This document shows, one piece after another, positions 1 to 6,401 of a stretch of DNA of 6,401 bases. The DNA lies in assembly GCA_002371295.1 (NCBI GenBank), contig DFGZ01000121.1, forward strand, positions 1 to 6,401, read 5' to 3'. The DNA is from Oribacterium sp. UBA3737 (lineage in GTDB: Bacteria; Bacillota_A; Clostridia; Lachnospirales; Lachnospiraceae). Each line of letters begins with the position of its first letter. The first letter of the stretch is position 1. Below the pieces are notes generated by a model, which searched no databases, was not told the origin of the DNA, and worked only from the letters and a program-made list of their open reading frames with translations. A program made the translations under genes and the position numbers.

Positions 1-1080
1 ATGGAAACAAAAGATTTTTACTATGATTTACCCGAAGAACTTATAGCACAGGATCCACTGGAGAAGCGTTCCGATTCCAGACTTCTTCTTGTTGATAAGA
101 GCACCGGAAACATTGAACATAAGCATTTTTATGACATCATCGACTATCTTCATAAGGGAGACTGTCTCGTCATCAATGATACAAAGGTTATTCCTGCGAG
201 ACTTCATGGTGTCAAGGAAGAGACAGGAGCTCATATCGAGGTCCTTCTTTTACAGAGAAAGTCGGCAACTGACTGGGAGTGTCTTGTGAAGCCGGGAAAG
301 AAGATGAGAAACGGTGCAAGAGTCAGCTTTGGTGAGGGTCTCTTAAAGGGTGAGGTCATCGATACCATTGATGACGGAAACCGTATCATCCGTTTTGAGT
401 TTGAAGGAATCTGGGAAGAGGTTCTGGATAAGCTGGGAGAGATGCCTATTCCTCCTTACATCCATCACCAGCTTAAGGAGAGGGAGCGTTACAATACGGT
501 TTATGCAAAAAATGACGGTTCAGCCGCTGCACCTACCGCAGGTCTGCATTGGACAAAGGAGCTTCTTAAGGCGGTTCAGGATAAGGGTGTCGAGATAGCC
601 CACGTAACACTTCACGTGGGTCTCGGAACATTCAGACCGGTTAAGGCCGATAAGATCGAGGAGCATCACATGCACAGTGAGTTCTACATCATCGAACAGT
701 CTGAAGCTGACAAGATCAACAAGGCCCACAGAGAGGGAGGAAGAGTTATCTGTACCGGAACAACTTCCTGCAGAACCATTGAGTCTGCGGCACTTTCTGA
801 CGGTACCGTTCCGGCTGCATCGGGCTGGACCAGCATCTTCATATATCCAGGATACAAGTTCAAGTGCATGGATGCCCTGATCACAAACTTTCACCTTCCG
901 GAGTCCACATTGGTTATGCTGGTGTCGGCATTTGCGGGAAGGGAGCATGTGCTCAATGCCTATAACGCGGCTGTAAAAGAGAAGTACCGCTTCTTCAGCT
1001 TCGGTGATGCATGCTTCTTTGCGGATTTTAAAAATGACAGTAAGCTTAAAGAAGAGCTTATACCGGGGATAGAGAACTGA
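1..1080 (+). CDS. queA: S-adenosylmethionine:tRNA ribosyltransferase-isomerase (QueA)
   Basis: Cytoplasmic enzyme of queuosine synthesis. It transfers and isomerises the ribosyl part of S-adenosylmethionine onto 7-aminomethyl-7-deazaguanine in the anticodon wobble position of certain tRNAs, giving epoxyqueuosine. The 359-residue product fits the family's usual length of about 340-360. Visible family blocks are the N-terminal [15 protein letters not shown] (residues 5-19), [16 protein letters not shown] (53-68), [10 protein letters not shown] (176-185, with Trp where Phe is usual), [14 protein letters not shown] (201-214), [10 protein letters not shown] (253-262), TNFHLPEST (295-303) and YRFFSFGDA (329-337). 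The ATG is the first base of the window, so its ribosome binding site and any promoter cannot be seen, but the N-terminus aligns with the expected family start. It is followed after 66 bases by an rRNA pseudouridine synthase gene on the same strand. Assignment is secure. Confidence 0.97.
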   Translation: METKDFYYDLPEELIAQDPLEKRSDSRLLLVDKSTGNIEHKHFYDIIDYLHKGDCLVINDTKVIPARLHGVKEETGAHIEVLLLQRKSATDWECLVKPGKKMRNGARVSFGEGLLKGEVIDTIDDGNRIIRFEFEGIWEEVLDKLGEMPIPPYIHHQLKERERYNTVYAKNDGSAAAPTAGLHWTKELLKAVQDKGVEIAHVTLHVGLGTFRPVKADKIEEHHMHSEFYIIEQSEADKINKAHREGGRVICTGTTSCRTIESAALSDGTVPAASGWTSIFIYPGYKFKCMDALITNFHLPESTLVMLVSAFAGREHVLNAYNAAVKEKYRFFSFGDACFFADFKNDSKLKEELIPGIEN

Positions 1081-1146
1081 CTTCCGGAGCTTGATATGAG
1101 CCTGTCAGGATGTTGCGATTTACATAGTTAAAGTTAGGAAACAGAA

Positions 1147-1980
1147 ATGAGAATAAATAAAAGATTGTCGGAGCTTGGTGTATGCTCCCGTCGTGAGGCG
1201 GATCGTCTGGTGGAAGCCGGACGCATCACCGTGAACGGAAAGCCGGTAGAGATGGGTCAGCAGGTAACAGAAGCGGATTCCATCGAGCTTGACGGAACAT
1301 GTGTGAATCCCCATGCCCTCAATGCCAATGCAAGGAATCCTGAAGAGCGTTTCCTTCTTGCCACAGAGTCGGAAAAAATGAGCCGCAGATACGGGGAACA
1401 GATCTCTAAGGACGGAAAGGACTACGACAAGCCCGAGCCGGTGCTTCTTGCCTACTATAAGCCACGGGGAATTGTATGTACCACTTCAGACAAGGACAGG
1501 GCTCCAAACATAATAGATGCCATAAAGTATCATTGCAGGATCTATCCTATCGGAAGACTGGACAAAGAATCTGAGGGACTCATACTTCTCACCAATCAGG
1601 GTGATCTGGTGAACCGTATCAACCGTGCCAGAAATTATCATGAGAAGGAATATGTGGTCACCACGGATAAGATTCTGACAAAGGAGTTTCTTGATAAGCT
1701 GGCTGACGGAGTGTATCTCAGGGAGCTTGATGAGACCACCCGTCCCTGTGAGGTATGGCAGGACATGACATCACCGAAAAACGTAAGACAGCATGAGTTC
1801 CATATAGTTATCACCCAGGGACTTAACCGGCAGATAAGAAGGATGTGCGCGGCTTTCGGCTACAATGTTAAGAAGCTTAAGAGAATAAGGATCATGGATC
1901 TCACACTCCGGGGGCTTAAGCCGGGACAGTACAGGGAGATAGAGCTTAGTGAGCTTACACAGGATCCGGAAAAACTGTAG
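1147..1980 (+). CDS. rluF: 23S rRNA pseudouridine synthase, RluF type (RsuA/RluB/E/F family)
   Basis: Isomerises a specific uridine of 23S rRNA to pseudouridine. The N-terminal S4 RNA-binding domain spans about residues 2-50 (LSELGVCSRREADRLVEAG). The catalytic domain follows from about residue 98. It carries the motif GRLDKESEGL with the expected catalytic aspartate at 139, NQGDLVNRINRA after it, then QGLNRQIRRM (214-223) and VKKLKRIRIM (231-240). The HEKEYVVT block and the closing GLKPGQYREIEL are closer to E. coli RluF than to RluB or RsuA, so the U2604 position is the likely target, though specificity is inferred. At 277 residues it has a linker about 30-40 residues longer than in E. coli RluF between the two domains (about 52-97), rich in charged residues. 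The start is supported by AGGA at 1136-1139, seven bases before the ATG. It lies between queA and ligA and is probably co-transcribed. Confidence 0.92.
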   Translation: MRINKRLSELGVCSRREADRLVEAGRITVNGKPVEMGQQVTEADSIELDGTCVNPHALNANARNPEERFLLATESEKMSRRYGEQISKDGKDYDKPEPVLLAYYKPRGIVCTTSDKDRAPNIIDAIKYHCRIYPIGRLDKESEGLILLTNQGDLVNRINRARNYHEKEYVVTTDKILTKEFLDKLADGVYLRELDETTRPCEVWQDMTSPKNVRQHEFHIVITQGLNRQIRRMCAAFGYNVKKLKRIRIMDLTLRGLKPGQYREIELSELTQDPEKL

Positions 1981-2007
1981 AGTTAGTGTGAAAGAAAATA
2001 GAAACTA

Positions 2008-2045
2008 ATTCCGCTAAAAGAATAATGGATATCCGGGGGCGGAAT
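2008..2045 (+). other. Inverted repeat in the ligA leader
   Basis: ATTCCGC at 2008-2014 is the exact reverse complement of GCGGAAT at 2039-2045, enclosing 24 bases that also contain the palindrome GGATATCC (2027-2034). It ends six bases before the ligA ribosome binding site. There is no run of T after it, so it is not an intrinsic terminator. It could be an RNA hairpin or a chance pairing. Confidence 0.35.
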
Positions 2046-2060
2046 AATCAGAGGTGAAGT

Positions 2061-4076
2061 ATGGCTGAAGTAAATCAGCAGAATAGAAATCAGAATAGTG
2101 ATACAGACCGTATGAAGGAGCTGGTGAAGACGCTCAATGAGGCTGCCAGAGTCTATTACGTTGAGGGCAATGAGATCATGTCCAATTTTGAGTACGACCG
2201 TCTCTATGATGAGCTGGAGGCTCTTGAAAAGGAAACCGGAGTTGTGCTCAGCGGGTCACCCACACAGAGAGTAGGCTTTGAGGTTCTTTCGGAGCTTCCG
2301 AAGGAGCAGCACAAAAGCCCCATGCTGTCCCTCGACAAGACCAAGTCTGTTGAGGAGCTTCAGGCATGGCTCGGGGACAAGGAAGGTCTTCTCAGCTGGA
2401 AGATGGACGGTCTCACAGTTGTGCTCACGTATAAGGAGGGCGCACTTCAGAAGGCTGTCACTAGAGGAAACGGGGAGGAAGGTGCCGTCATTACACAGAA
2501 TGTCATGGCCTTTGATAACGTTCCAACAAGGATAGGTTTTAAGGGTGAGATGGTGCTGAGAGGTGAGGCTATAATCACCTATTCGGAGTTCCAAAAGATC
2601 AATGACTCCATCTCCGAGGCGGATGCGAAGTACAAGAATCCTAGGAATTTATGTACTGGTTCCGTGCTTCAGAGGGATGCCAATGTTACTAGATCCCGAC
2701 ATGTGAATCTCATGGCATTTGCCCTTGTCAGTGCTGTGGATGAGAATGGGGAGTCTGTGGATTTCTCCAATTCCGTCGAGGCACAATATCTCTTCATGAA
2801 GGCACAGGGCTTTGATACTGTTGACTATAAGCGTGTGGATAAAGACAATATCGAAGAAACAGTCAGGTGGTTCTCTGAGGAAATAAAGACCAATGATTTC
2901 CCTTCTGACGGGCTGGTACTTATTTATGATGATATAGCTTACGGAATCAGTCTGGGACGTACTGCCAAGTTCCCGAGAAATGCCATTGCCTTCAAGTGGA
3001 GTGATGAGCAGGCAGAAACCGTTCTTCGGGAGGTGGAGTGGTCCCCAAGCCGTACAGGACTTATCAACCCTGTGGCTATCTTCGACCCTGTAGAGCTTGA
3101 GGGTACCACAGTCACGAGAGCCAGCCTTCATAATATTTCCTACTGTGAAGATATGGAGCTGGGAATCGGAGACAGGATCACCGTATACAAGGCTAATATG
3201 ATCATTCCTCAGATCGCTGACAACCTTACAAGATCAGGAAATCTTCAGCCTGCAAAGATGTGTCCTGCCTGCGGTCATGAGACTGAGATAAAGTCGGAGA
3301 ATGAGGCTAAGTTCCTGTACTGCCCTAACCCTGAGTGTCCTGCCAAGAAGCTAAAGAACTTCTCGCTGTTCGTGAGCCGTGATGCTTTGAATGTTGACGG
3401 ACTCAGTGAGCAGACATTGGAAAAATTCATAGGGCACGGCTTCATACATAAGTACAGTGACATTTTCCATCTCGACAGATTCAGAAGCGAGATCATCGCC
3501 ATGGAGGGCTTCGGTGAGAAGAGCTATGAGAATCTTATTCAGGCAGTGGAGAAGTCAGGACACACCGAGCTTTACAGAGTGATCTACGGTCTCGGAATCG
3601 CAGGAATAGGTCTTGCCAATGCCAAGATGCTGTGCCGTTTCTTCTCGGATGATATGGAAAAGCTGAGGACAGCGGATGTGGACGCTCTTCTGGAAATAGA
3701 CGGAATAGGTCAGGTCCTTGCTGAAAATATAGTAAAGTACTTCAGGGATGATGCGAAGATGTCCGGGCTTACTGAGCTTTTAAAGGAGCTCGATATCAAA
3801 AAGCAGGAGGCAACGGATGACGCTCCCAAGACACTTGAAGGTATGTCTGTTGTCATCACGGGAAGTCTCAATCATTTTTCAAATCGTAAGGAGCTGCAGG
3901 AGCTCATAGAGCGTGCGGGAGGAAGGGCAGCGGGCTCTGTTTCCGCAAAAACTGCCTATCTTGTGAATAACGATATCACTTCCACCTCCGGCAAGAATAA
4001 GAAGGCAAAGGAGCTGGGAGTTCCCATCGTTACCGAGGAGGACTTCATAAAGATACTTGAAGGAAAGACTGAGTAA
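2061..4076 (+). CDS. ligA: NAD+-dependent DNA ligase, divergent LigA
   Basis: Seals DNA nicks in replication and repair through a lysyl-AMP intermediate made from NAD+. At 671 residues it equals the E. coli LigA length. Domain order is complete: Ia (about 17-80), nucleotidyltransferase with KMDG (nucleophile K114, D116, G117), RGE (E169), NPRN (R195), SDG (D283) and AFK (K312), OB-fold with SRTGLINPVA (330-339) and LHN (357-358 on), zinc finger with cysteines 401, 404, 421 and 426, helix-hairpin-helix repeats (about 445-575) and a C-terminal BRCT domain (about 590-668). Compared with E. coli LigA from memory, several key positions differ: H23 is Tyr33, D32 is Asn42, E113 is Ser112, R208 is Leu203 and K290 is Ile288. 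The frame is intact and all domains remain, so this looks like a distinct subfamily rather than decay. It could be the organism's only LigA or a second copy; the window cannot tell. GAGGTGA at 2051-2057 supports the start. Confidence 0.93.
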   Translation: MAEVNQQNRNQNSDTDRMKELVKTLNEAARVYYVEGNEIMSNFEYDRLYDELEALEKETGVVLSGSPTQRVGFEVLSELPKEQHKSPMLSLDKTKSVEELQAWLGDKEGLLSWKMDGLTVVLTYKEGALQKAVTRGNGEEGAVITQNVMAFDNVPTRIGFKGEMVLRGEAIITYSEFQKINDSISEADAKYKNPRNLCTGSVLQRDANVTRSRHVNLMAFALVSAVDENGESVDFSNSVEAQYLFMKAQGFDTVDYKRVDKDNIEETVRWFSEEIKTNDFPSDGLVLIYDDIAYGISLGRTAKFPRNAIAFKWSDEQAETVLREVEWSPSRTGLINPVAIFDPVELEGTTVTRASLHNISYCEDMELGIGDRITVYKANMIIPQIADNLTRSGNLQPAKMCPACGHETEIKSENEAKFLYCPNPECPAKKLKNFSLFVSRDALNVDGLSEQTLEKFIGHGFIHKYSDIFHLDRFRSEIIAMEGFGEKSYENLIQAVEKSGHTELYRVIYGLGIAGIGLANAKMLCRFFSDDMEKLRTADVDALLEIDGIGQVLAENIVKYFRDDAKMSGLTELLKELDIKKQEATDDAPKTLEGMSVVITGSLNHFSNRKELQELIERAGGRAAGSVSAKTAYLVNNDITSTSGKNKKAKELGVPIVTEEDFIKILEGKTE

Positions 4077-4101
4077 GTTTGAAACTGAACTTTCGAACTT
4101 G
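4074..4101 (+). other. RNA hairpin starting at the ligA stop codon
   Basis: AAGTTTGAAA (4075-4084) pairs with TTTCGAACTT (4091-4100) across a six-base loop: nine Watson-Crick pairs plus one G-U pair, and an outer U-G pair at 4074/4101 makes eleven. The stem includes the TAA stop codon. The stem is AT-rich and is followed by GATTTGTGGG rather than a T run, so it is a poor intrinsic terminator. An RNA-stability or processing role is possible. Confidence 0.45.
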
Positions 4102-4120
4102 ATTTGTGGGTCAGATACCG

Positions 4121-4137
4121 GCCGGGGTGAACCCGGT
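4121..4137 (+). other. GC-rich hairpin in the MBOAT leader
   Basis: CCGGG (4122-4126) pairs with CCCGG (4132-4136) across the loop GTGAA, with a possible G-U pair outside. It lies 16 bases upstream of the MBOAT ribosome binding site. No T run follows, so it is more likely a leader structure than a terminator. Confidence 0.4.
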
Positions 4138-4152
4138 GCCTGGTTGGCTCAT

Positions 4153-4157
4153 GGAGG
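4153..4157 (+). promoter_or_regulatory. Shine-Dalgarno site that sets the MBOAT start
   Basis: GGAGG followed by five bases and then ATG at 4163. This is the strongest ribosome binding site in the window. It lies inside the longer in-frame reading frame that begins with GTG at 4106, and it overlaps the second in-frame ATG (4151), so it argues that translation begins at 4163. Confidence 0.85.
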
Positions 4158-4162
4158 AAAAT

Positions 4163-6034
4163 ATGATTTTTAATTCTTTGGGATTTCTTTTGTTCTTCCC
4201 GATAGTACTTGTGGCTTACTATGCGGTTCCTAAGGGGGTTCAGAATTTGTGGCTGCTTTTTTCGAGCTACTGGTTTTATATGAGCTGGAATCCGAAATAC
4301 GGCCTGCTTCTTCTGGGGGTCACTTTTCTCACCTATATCGCTGGACTTTTAATCGGAAAAGATTCCAAGGCTACCTGGGCAGATCCTGACGAATACGGCA
4401 GGGTTTCCGCGGACTTTGATTCGAAGGTGAGTAAGCGCCGCAGAAATATTAACACCGGTGTGATATCCGGCAGGGAGAAAAAGAAAAGGGCAGTCCTCTG
4501 CCTGGTGCTTCTCATGGTCTTCGGACTGCTCTGTTTTTATAAGTATACGGATTTCCTGGGGGACAACATCGCAAAGCTTTTAAGCCGTTTCGGTGTTTTT
4601 GTTAAGTTCAGTCATTTTGATGTGGTGATGCCGGTGGGGATATCTTTTTTTACCTTCCAGGCAGCAGGATATCTCATAGATGTTTACAGGGAGGAGATCC
4701 CTTCGGAGAAGAACTTACTGAAATATGCACTTTTTGTAAGCTTTTTTCCATCCATTCTGGCGGGCCCCATAGGACGGGCACCGGCTCTTATTCCCCAGTA
4801 CTCGAGACCGAGGGAATTTGACTGGAACAGGGTTAGCTCCGGTTTCATGCTTATGCTCTGGGGATTTTTCCTTAAGCTGGTCATCGCAGACAGAGCGGCA
4901 ATTCTGGTGAACTTCGTATATCAGAATTATCATGAGCTTCACGGCTGGACCATAGTTCTTGCCACCGTGATCTACGCCTTTGAGATATACTGCGATTTCT
5001 GCGGATATTCCATTATCGCATCCGGTGCCGCCAATATGCTGGGCATACGGTTCATGAAGAATTTTGACTGCCCGTACTTCAGTGTTTCTGTCCAGGATTT
5101 CTGGAGACGCTGGCATATTTCGCTGTCAGGCTGGTTCAGGGATTATCTTTATTTCCCTTTGGGCGGAAGCCGCTGCAATTTCCTGAGACGTTATCTCAAT
5201 GTCATGGTGGTCTTTATCGTCAGCGGACTCTGGCACGGAAGTCAGTGGAGCTATGTGGTATGGGGCGGTCTTAACGGCCTCTATCAGATAATCGGCGGCA
5301 TGCTTACACCCGTAAGAACACTTTTTCTCAGGATATTCGGTTTCGATAAGGACGTTCTCAGCCTAAAGAAGAATCCGGCCATGGCGGGAAGTATGAAGAT
5401 ATATTCTTCTATCGCCCCCATTACCGATGTGGTGACTCCCTGGGAAAAGAGCGTGGCAGGTAAAAGGCGTGAGGACTTCGAAGAAGACGGTGAGAGGGAG
5501 TATTCCGATGATGACATAAGAGCGTCCCTCAGGCTATCTTCGGGCCGTGCCAGCTGGCAGACAGAGGAGGCAAGACGGGGACATCTCCGGACGGGACTCT
5601 TCGGCATCAGGATAGGAGAGGGAGAGTTCAGCTTCAAAACCGTGAAGATGAGCGTTCTTAAGCTCATAAGGATACTTATCACCTTCGTCCTCATAGATTT
5701 TGCCTGGCTGTTCTTCAGGGCAGCGGGCCTAAGGGATGCCCTGATGATGATTGAAAAGGTGAGGACGGATTTTGGCTTATCGGAGTTCGGTATGTCAAAG
5801 CTGTATGAGCTTGGGCTCAATGAGAAGAATTTCTGGCTTCTCATGATCTGTATCGCCATACTGCTGATAAGTGATTATGTAAAGTATCACGGCGGAAATC
5901 TTCGCAAATGGATACTTGAGAGACCGCTCGTTCTCAGGGAGATCATCATCGCGTTTTCCATCCTGATAATTCTCGTATTCGGAATATGGGGCAACTCCTA
6001 CGATGCATCAAGCTTTATATACTTCCAGTATTGA
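4163..6034 (+). CDS. MBOAT family membrane O-acyltransferase (AlgI/DltB-like)
   Basis: Polytopic membrane enzyme expected to move acyl groups, probably acetyl, across the membrane for O-acylation of an exported or cell-wall polymer. The 623-residue product opens with MIFNSLGFLLFFPIVLVAYY, typical of AlgI-like proteins, and ends FIYFQY. About eleven or twelve hydrophobic segments are visible (for example 5-20, 45-64, 110-125, 151-170, 187-203, 227-245, 262-285, 346-370, 498-518, 566-580, 600-618). The MBOAT core holds QDFWRRWHISLSGWFRDYLY (His318) and FIVSGLWHG with the likely catalytic His358. Two hydrophilic stretches stand out: about 65-110 and a long insertion at about 395-490. The start at 4163 is preferred over an in-frame GTG at 4106 and an ATG at 4151 because GGAGG lies five bases upstream and the protein then begins at the family N-terminus. 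The next gene encodes an SGNH-like protein, a usual partner. The substrate is unknown. Confidence 0.92.
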   Translation: MIFNSLGFLLFFPIVLVAYYAVPKGVQNLWLLFSSYWFYMSWNPKYGLLLLGVTFLTYIAGLLIGKDSKATWADPDEYGRVSADFDSKVSKRRRNINTGVISGREKKKRAVLCLVLLMVFGLLCFYKYTDFLGDNIAKLLSRFGVFVKFSHFDVVMPVGISFFTFQAAGYLIDVYREEIPSEKNLLKYALFVSFFPSILAGPIGRAPALIPQYSRPREFDWNRVSSGFMLMLWGFFLKLVIADRAAILVNFVYQNYHELHGWTIVLATVIYAFEIYCDFCGYSIIASGAANMLGIRFMKNFDCPYFSVSVQDFWRRWHISLSGWFRDYLYFPLGGSRCNFLRRYLNVMVVFIVSGLWHGSQWSYVVWGGLNGLYQIIGGMLTPVRTLFLRIFGFDKDVLSLKKNPAMAGSMKIYSSIAPITDVVTPWEKSVAGKRREDFEEDGEREYSDDDIRASLRLSSGRASWQTEEARRGHLRTGLFGIRIGEGEFSFKTVKMSVLKLIRILITFVLIDFAWLFFRAAGLRDALMMIEKVRTDFGLSEFGMSKLYELGLNEKNFWLLMICIAILLISDYVKYHGGNLRKWILERPLVLREIIIAFSILIILVFGIWGNSYDASSFIYFQY

Positions 6035-6090
6035 TGAAGTGTCATTAATGTGTGGATGCATATAAGGATGTTAAAGGATTGTGTGAAGAA

Positions 6091-6141
6091 GAGGTGGCAA
6101 TCCCAAAGGGTTTTGAGAGTCTGTAGTACGTACAGGTTCGA
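6091..6141 (+). repeat. Tandem imperfect repeat, unit 1 (51 bases)
   Basis: First of two adjoining units between the MBOAT and SGNH-like genes. Aligned by eye to unit 2 it matches at about 38 of 51 columns. The best-conserved part is ATCCC followed by GTTTTGAGAGTCTG, one varying base, and AGTAC. The unit contains CTGTA-GTACG-TACAG (6122-6136 region), a five-base inverted repeat that is not kept in unit 2. The 173-base gap holding these units shows no open reading frame I would call and no clear promoter. Confidence 0.75.
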
Positions 6142-6191
6142 GAGGCTGTTATCCCTATAGTTTTGAGAGTCTGCAGTACATAAAAGTTTGA
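6142..6191 (+). repeat. Tandem imperfect repeat, unit 2 (50 bases)
   Basis: Directly follows unit 1 and ends 16 bases before the ATG of the SGNH-like gene. It holds the second full copy of the core (GTTTTGAGAGTCTG from 6160). At the junction of the units (6135-6154) a weaker third copy of the core, 14 of 20 bases matching, begins exactly 25 bases after the first core and 25 before the second, so an older 25-base period may underlie the 50-base one. Confidence 0.72.
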
Positions 6192-6196
6192 TTTGT

Positions 6197-6202
6197 GAGA
6201 AG
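6197..6202 (+). promoter_or_regulatory. Weak ribosome binding site of the SGNH-like gene
   Basis: GAGAAG ends five bases before the ATG at 6208. Pairing to the 16S rRNA tail is only partial. The start is favoured mainly because the protein then begins with a short charged segment and a signal-anchor helix. Confidence 0.5.
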
Positions 6203-6207
6203 TATTA

Positions 6208-6401
6208 ATGAAAATCTGGAAACGAACAGTCTCTGTACTTCTGATCCTTATTCTGGTCGCAGGAGGGGTCTATGTGGGAGACAAACTTACGACTCGCGGA
6301 GTGAGTCAAAAAAAATATGTGAAGTTCTTCGAGGAGAAGAAGGACTATGACGTGATCTTCTACGGGTCCAGTCATGTGCTGAGCGGAATCCAGCCCATGG
6401 A
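6208..6401 (+). CDS. Membrane-anchored SGNH/GDSL-hydrolase-like protein, partial at the 3' end
   Basis: Only the first 64 codons lie in the window and the frame runs off the end. Residues 1-6 are short and positively charged (MKIWKR), residues 7-24 form one hydrophobic helix (signal anchor or signal peptide, no obvious lipobox), and a charged stretch follows with FFEEKKDYDV. The piece DVIFYGSSHVLSGIQPM resembles block I of SGNH-type esterases and acyltransferases, a beta strand followed by GxS, with Ser55 as the candidate nucleophile and His56 after it. In Firmicutes such proteins are often encoded beside MBOAT genes and act outside the membrane on the acyl group it delivers, comparable to DltD or AlgJ/AlgX. 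That role is inferred from the neighbour and the short motif. The start has a modest GAGAAG site at 6197-6202. No other catalytic block can be checked here. Confidence 0.75.
   Translation, partial: MKIWKRTVSVLLILILVAGGVYVGDKLTTRGVSQKKYVKFFEEKKDYDVIFYGSSHVLSGIQPM

Noticed and set aside
520..948. 142-codon open frame on the - strand inside queA
   Set aside because: It is opposite conserved QueA motifs and is cysteine- and arginine-rich in a way typical of shadow frames.
1077..1108. CTGAC/GTCAG inverted repeat after queA
   Set aside because: It is a five-base stem with a 22-base loop and no T run, well within chance.
2649..3131. 160-codon open frame on the - strand inside ligA
   Set aside because: It overlaps the conserved nucleotidyltransferase-domain code of ligA and shows no recognisable protein features.
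4106..4162. Upstream extension of the MBOAT gene from a GTG start
   Set aside because: It has no ribosome binding site, would encode the GC hairpin region, and adds 19 residues that the family lacks, whereas 4163 has GGAGG at ideal spacing.
5284..5859. 191-codon open frame on the - strand inside the MBOAT gene
   Set aside because: It lies wholly opposite a well-supported gene, and its serine- and leucine-rich product shows no family motif; it is a shadow frame.
6054..6080. Three GGATG/GGATT words after the MBOAT gene
   Set aside because: They are five-base words at uneven spacing (12 and 10 bases), too short to distinguish from chance.
6099..6114. Possible terminator (AATCCC-AAA-GGGTTTT) after the MBOAT gene
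   Set aside because: The stem is only three solid pairs with a mismatch and a three-base loop, too weak for an intrinsic terminator.
6156..6161. TATAGT as a -10 promoter element for the SGNH-like gene
   Set aside because: No acceptable -35 element lies 16-18 bases upstream, so a promoter cannot be supported from the sequence alone.
6110..6185. CRISPR array, because GTTTTGAGAG recalls some type II repeats
   Set aside because: There are only two good copies and one weak copy, the 25- and 50-base periods do not fit a repeat plus spacer of normal length, similarity extends into the would-be spacers, and no cas gene is present.

Overview
The window reads as part of a Firmicutes chromosome, most probably Lachnospiraceae (Clostridia). 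Evidence: moderate GC, preference for AAG and CTT codons, purine-rich Shine-Dalgarno sites, and a LigA variant and MBOAT/SGNH gene pair resembling forms I recall from that family. The family assignment is inference. All five genes are on the + strand and no gene is convincing on the - strand.

Layout: queA (1-1080, tRNA queuosine synthesis), an RluF-type 23S rRNA pseudouridine synthase (1147-1980), an NAD+-dependent DNA ligase of LigA architecture (2061-4076), an MBOAT membrane O-acyltransferase (4163-6034), and the first 64 codons of a membrane-anchored SGNH-like protein (6208 to the window end). Gaps between the first four genes are 66-86 bases with no convincing promoter or terminator, so they may form one transcription unit. 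The 173-base gap before the last gene holds an imperfect tandem repeat of about 50 bases.

Functionally there are two blocks. The first is housekeeping: a tRNA modification enzyme, an rRNA modification enzyme and a DNA ligase. The second looks like an envelope-modification pair: an MBOAT protein that would pass acyl (probably acetyl) groups across the membrane, and an SGNH-like protein outside the membrane that could complete transfer to a surface or secreted polymer, as in the AlgI- and DltB-type systems.

No clearly new multi-gene system is visible. The observations most worth a second look are: (1) the ligase keeps the nucleophilic lysine and overall fold motifs but has replaced several residues that are near-invariant in E. 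coli-type LigA; (2) the tandem repeat upstream of the SGNH gene; (3) an 11-bp hairpin that starts on the ligA stop codon, followed by a GC-rich hairpin in the MBOAT leader; (4) a hydrophilic insertion of about 95 residues in the MBOAT protein.
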